NCBI GenBank assembly: GCA_026388365.1
Contig: JAPLJW010000149.1
Coordinates: 1 to 15,136, forward strand
Direction of reading: 5' to 3'
DNA from: Deltaproteobacteria bacterium
GTDB lineage: Bacteria > Desulfobacterota > Syntrophia > Syntrophales > UBA5619
DNA: 15,136 nucleotides
Below are positions 14,383 to 15,136 of the stretch, piece by piece. Under the pieces are notes generated by a model. The model had not been told where the DNA came from. It saw only the letters and a list, made by a program, of their open reading frames with translations, and did no database searches. A program made the position numbers and the translations under genes. Each line of letters opens with the position of its first letter. Position 1 is the stretch's first letter.

Positions 14383-15136
14383 TTATACCTCTGCCAGATG
14401 AATGTGATTCCGAACCTTTCCGCCCATCAAAAACCCCGTAACCAGGTGGTAGAGGGCGAAGAGTTCGAGAGAGAAAGGGATGTAGCCGAGATAGCCCGCA
14501 AGCGGCATCTCGAAGAGGTGAAAAACGTCGGCGTACGGGATCCGGTAAATCCATTTCGGCCACGAATAAAAATTCCACATCTCCCAGAAGAGGCCGCAGA
14601 TGAGGCAACCGACGGAGAGGGCGATCACCGGCCGCCAGTCGCCCCGGGACAGGTCGTCCAGCAGCGAGCGGTTTCGCAGCCTTGCGTTCAGCGGTTCGAT
14701 GATGCCGTAAACGGAACACCAGACGAGGGGAAAGAAGAGTTCGGGCCAGGCGAGAAGGAGCAGCAGCATGAGGCCGGCGGCGGCGAAAAGACCGCGCAGC
14801 AGGGAGGGCGTCTTCCGGATGGCCGGGCCGGGACCGAGCCGCCGCACCCGCTCCCAGGTTCCCACCCACTCCGCCGTGCCGAAGACGGCGGGCATCACCG
14901 TGGAAAAACTGAGCGTGGAAAACGCCGCATATTCAAAGGTCGAGAAGCTCTCCTCTCCGAGGTAGATCCAATTCTGCGTCCAGAGGTTGATGAGTTCGAA
15001 AAGCCACCAGGCGGGGGCTGATACCAGGAAGAGGCCCGCCCAGACGCCGGGTGTCCGGGTGAGGAGGGATTGCCCCTTCCTGCGAAAGACGATGGCGTCT
15101 GCGGAGAGGCTGTAACCGAGCCAGAGCGGGAAGAAG
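14383..15136 (-). CDS. polytopic membrane protein with internal duplication, N-terminus outside window
   Basis: The frame is open from the right edge to a TAA at 14383, giving 250 C-terminal residues of an integral membrane protein with about six hydrophobic helices. Two similar units can be aligned: FFPLWLGYSL...WWLFELINLWTQNWIY...FEY (from residue 1 of the visible part) and FFPLVWCSVY...FWEMWNFYSWPKWIY...FEM (from about 134). Both share FFPL, E-x-x-N, WIY and FE at similar spacing. The second unit ends with LAGYLGYIPFSLELFALYHL. Duplicated three-helix units with acidic residues in helices recall lycopene-cyclase/carotenoid-type domains, but I cannot name the family. A shorter start at 14898 is within the chain and is rejected because homology continues upstream of it. 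Confidence 0.75.
   Translation of the reverse strand, partial: FFPLWLGYSLSADAIVFRRKGQSLLTRTPGVWAGLFLVSAPAWWLFELINLWTQNWIYLGEESFSTFEYAAFSTLSFSTVMPAVFGTAEWVGTWERVRRLGPGPAIRKTPSLLRGLFAAAGLMLLLLLAWPELFFPLVWCSVYGIIEPLNARLRNRSLLDDLSRGDWRPVIALSVGCLICGLFWEMWNFYSWPKWIYRIPYADVFHLFEMPLAGYLGYIPFSLELFALYHLVTGFLMGGKVRNHIHLAEV

Overview
The window is a GC-rich chromosomal segment (roughly 60-65% GC by eye) with short operons on both strands. It most resembles an anaerobic delta-proteobacterium (Desulfobacterota, Syntrophales-like). This is an inference from the gene set: a flavin reductase-rubredoxin fusion of the high-molecular-weight rubredoxin type, an anaerobic sulfatase-maturase-like radical SAM remnant, a YgiQ-family radical SAM protein, a DUF3795 protein, dodecin and an HD-GYP protein. 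No mobile element, CRISPR array, tRNA or rRNA was recognised.

Layout. 1-1851 (minus): the N-terminal half of a YgiQ-family protein that runs off the left edge, a four-helix cytochrome b561-like protein, and a small exported protein related to the superoxide-reductase-like fold. 1972-4377 (minus): a metallo-beta-lactamase-fold hydrolase downstream of a membrane CHASE/HD-GYP c-di-GMP phosphodiesterase. These two are probably co-transcribed from a good sigma70-type promoter at 4559-4587, with a leader of about 170 nt. 4856-7319 (plus): copper chaperone copZ overlapping the Cu(I)-ATPase gene copA. 7446-7967 (plus): a cysteine-rich DUF3795 protein, followed by an AT-richer stretch in which protein-like sequence jumps between frames (probable decayed gene) and by a perfect 16-bp-arm inverted repeat.

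8422-12291 (minus) is a compact five-gene run transcribed in the order manC, maf, yggS, a two-helix membrane protein and an Hrb-type flavin reductase-rubredoxin, with gaps or overlaps of no more than about 55 nt. The YggS protein appears to lack its conserved GEN-x-VQE segment. A 268-bp divergent region holds candidate promoters for manC (minus) and for a nitroreductase gene (plus, 12560-13216). The nitroreductase gene is followed by a frameshifted and 3'-truncated radical SAM maturase pseudogene, then by convergent dodecin. The right edge holds most of a polytopic membrane protein (minus, N-terminus outside the window) with a visible internal duplication.

Functionally this is mostly housekeeping and accessory metabolism: copper export, c-di-GMP turnover, sugar-nucleotide synthesis, nucleotide-pool sanitation, PLP homeostasis and flavin/rubredoxin redox chemistry. 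No complete new multi-gene system is evident. The observations most worth following are the exported SOR-like protein/b561 pair, the shortened YggS, the duplicated membrane protein and the two decayed loci.
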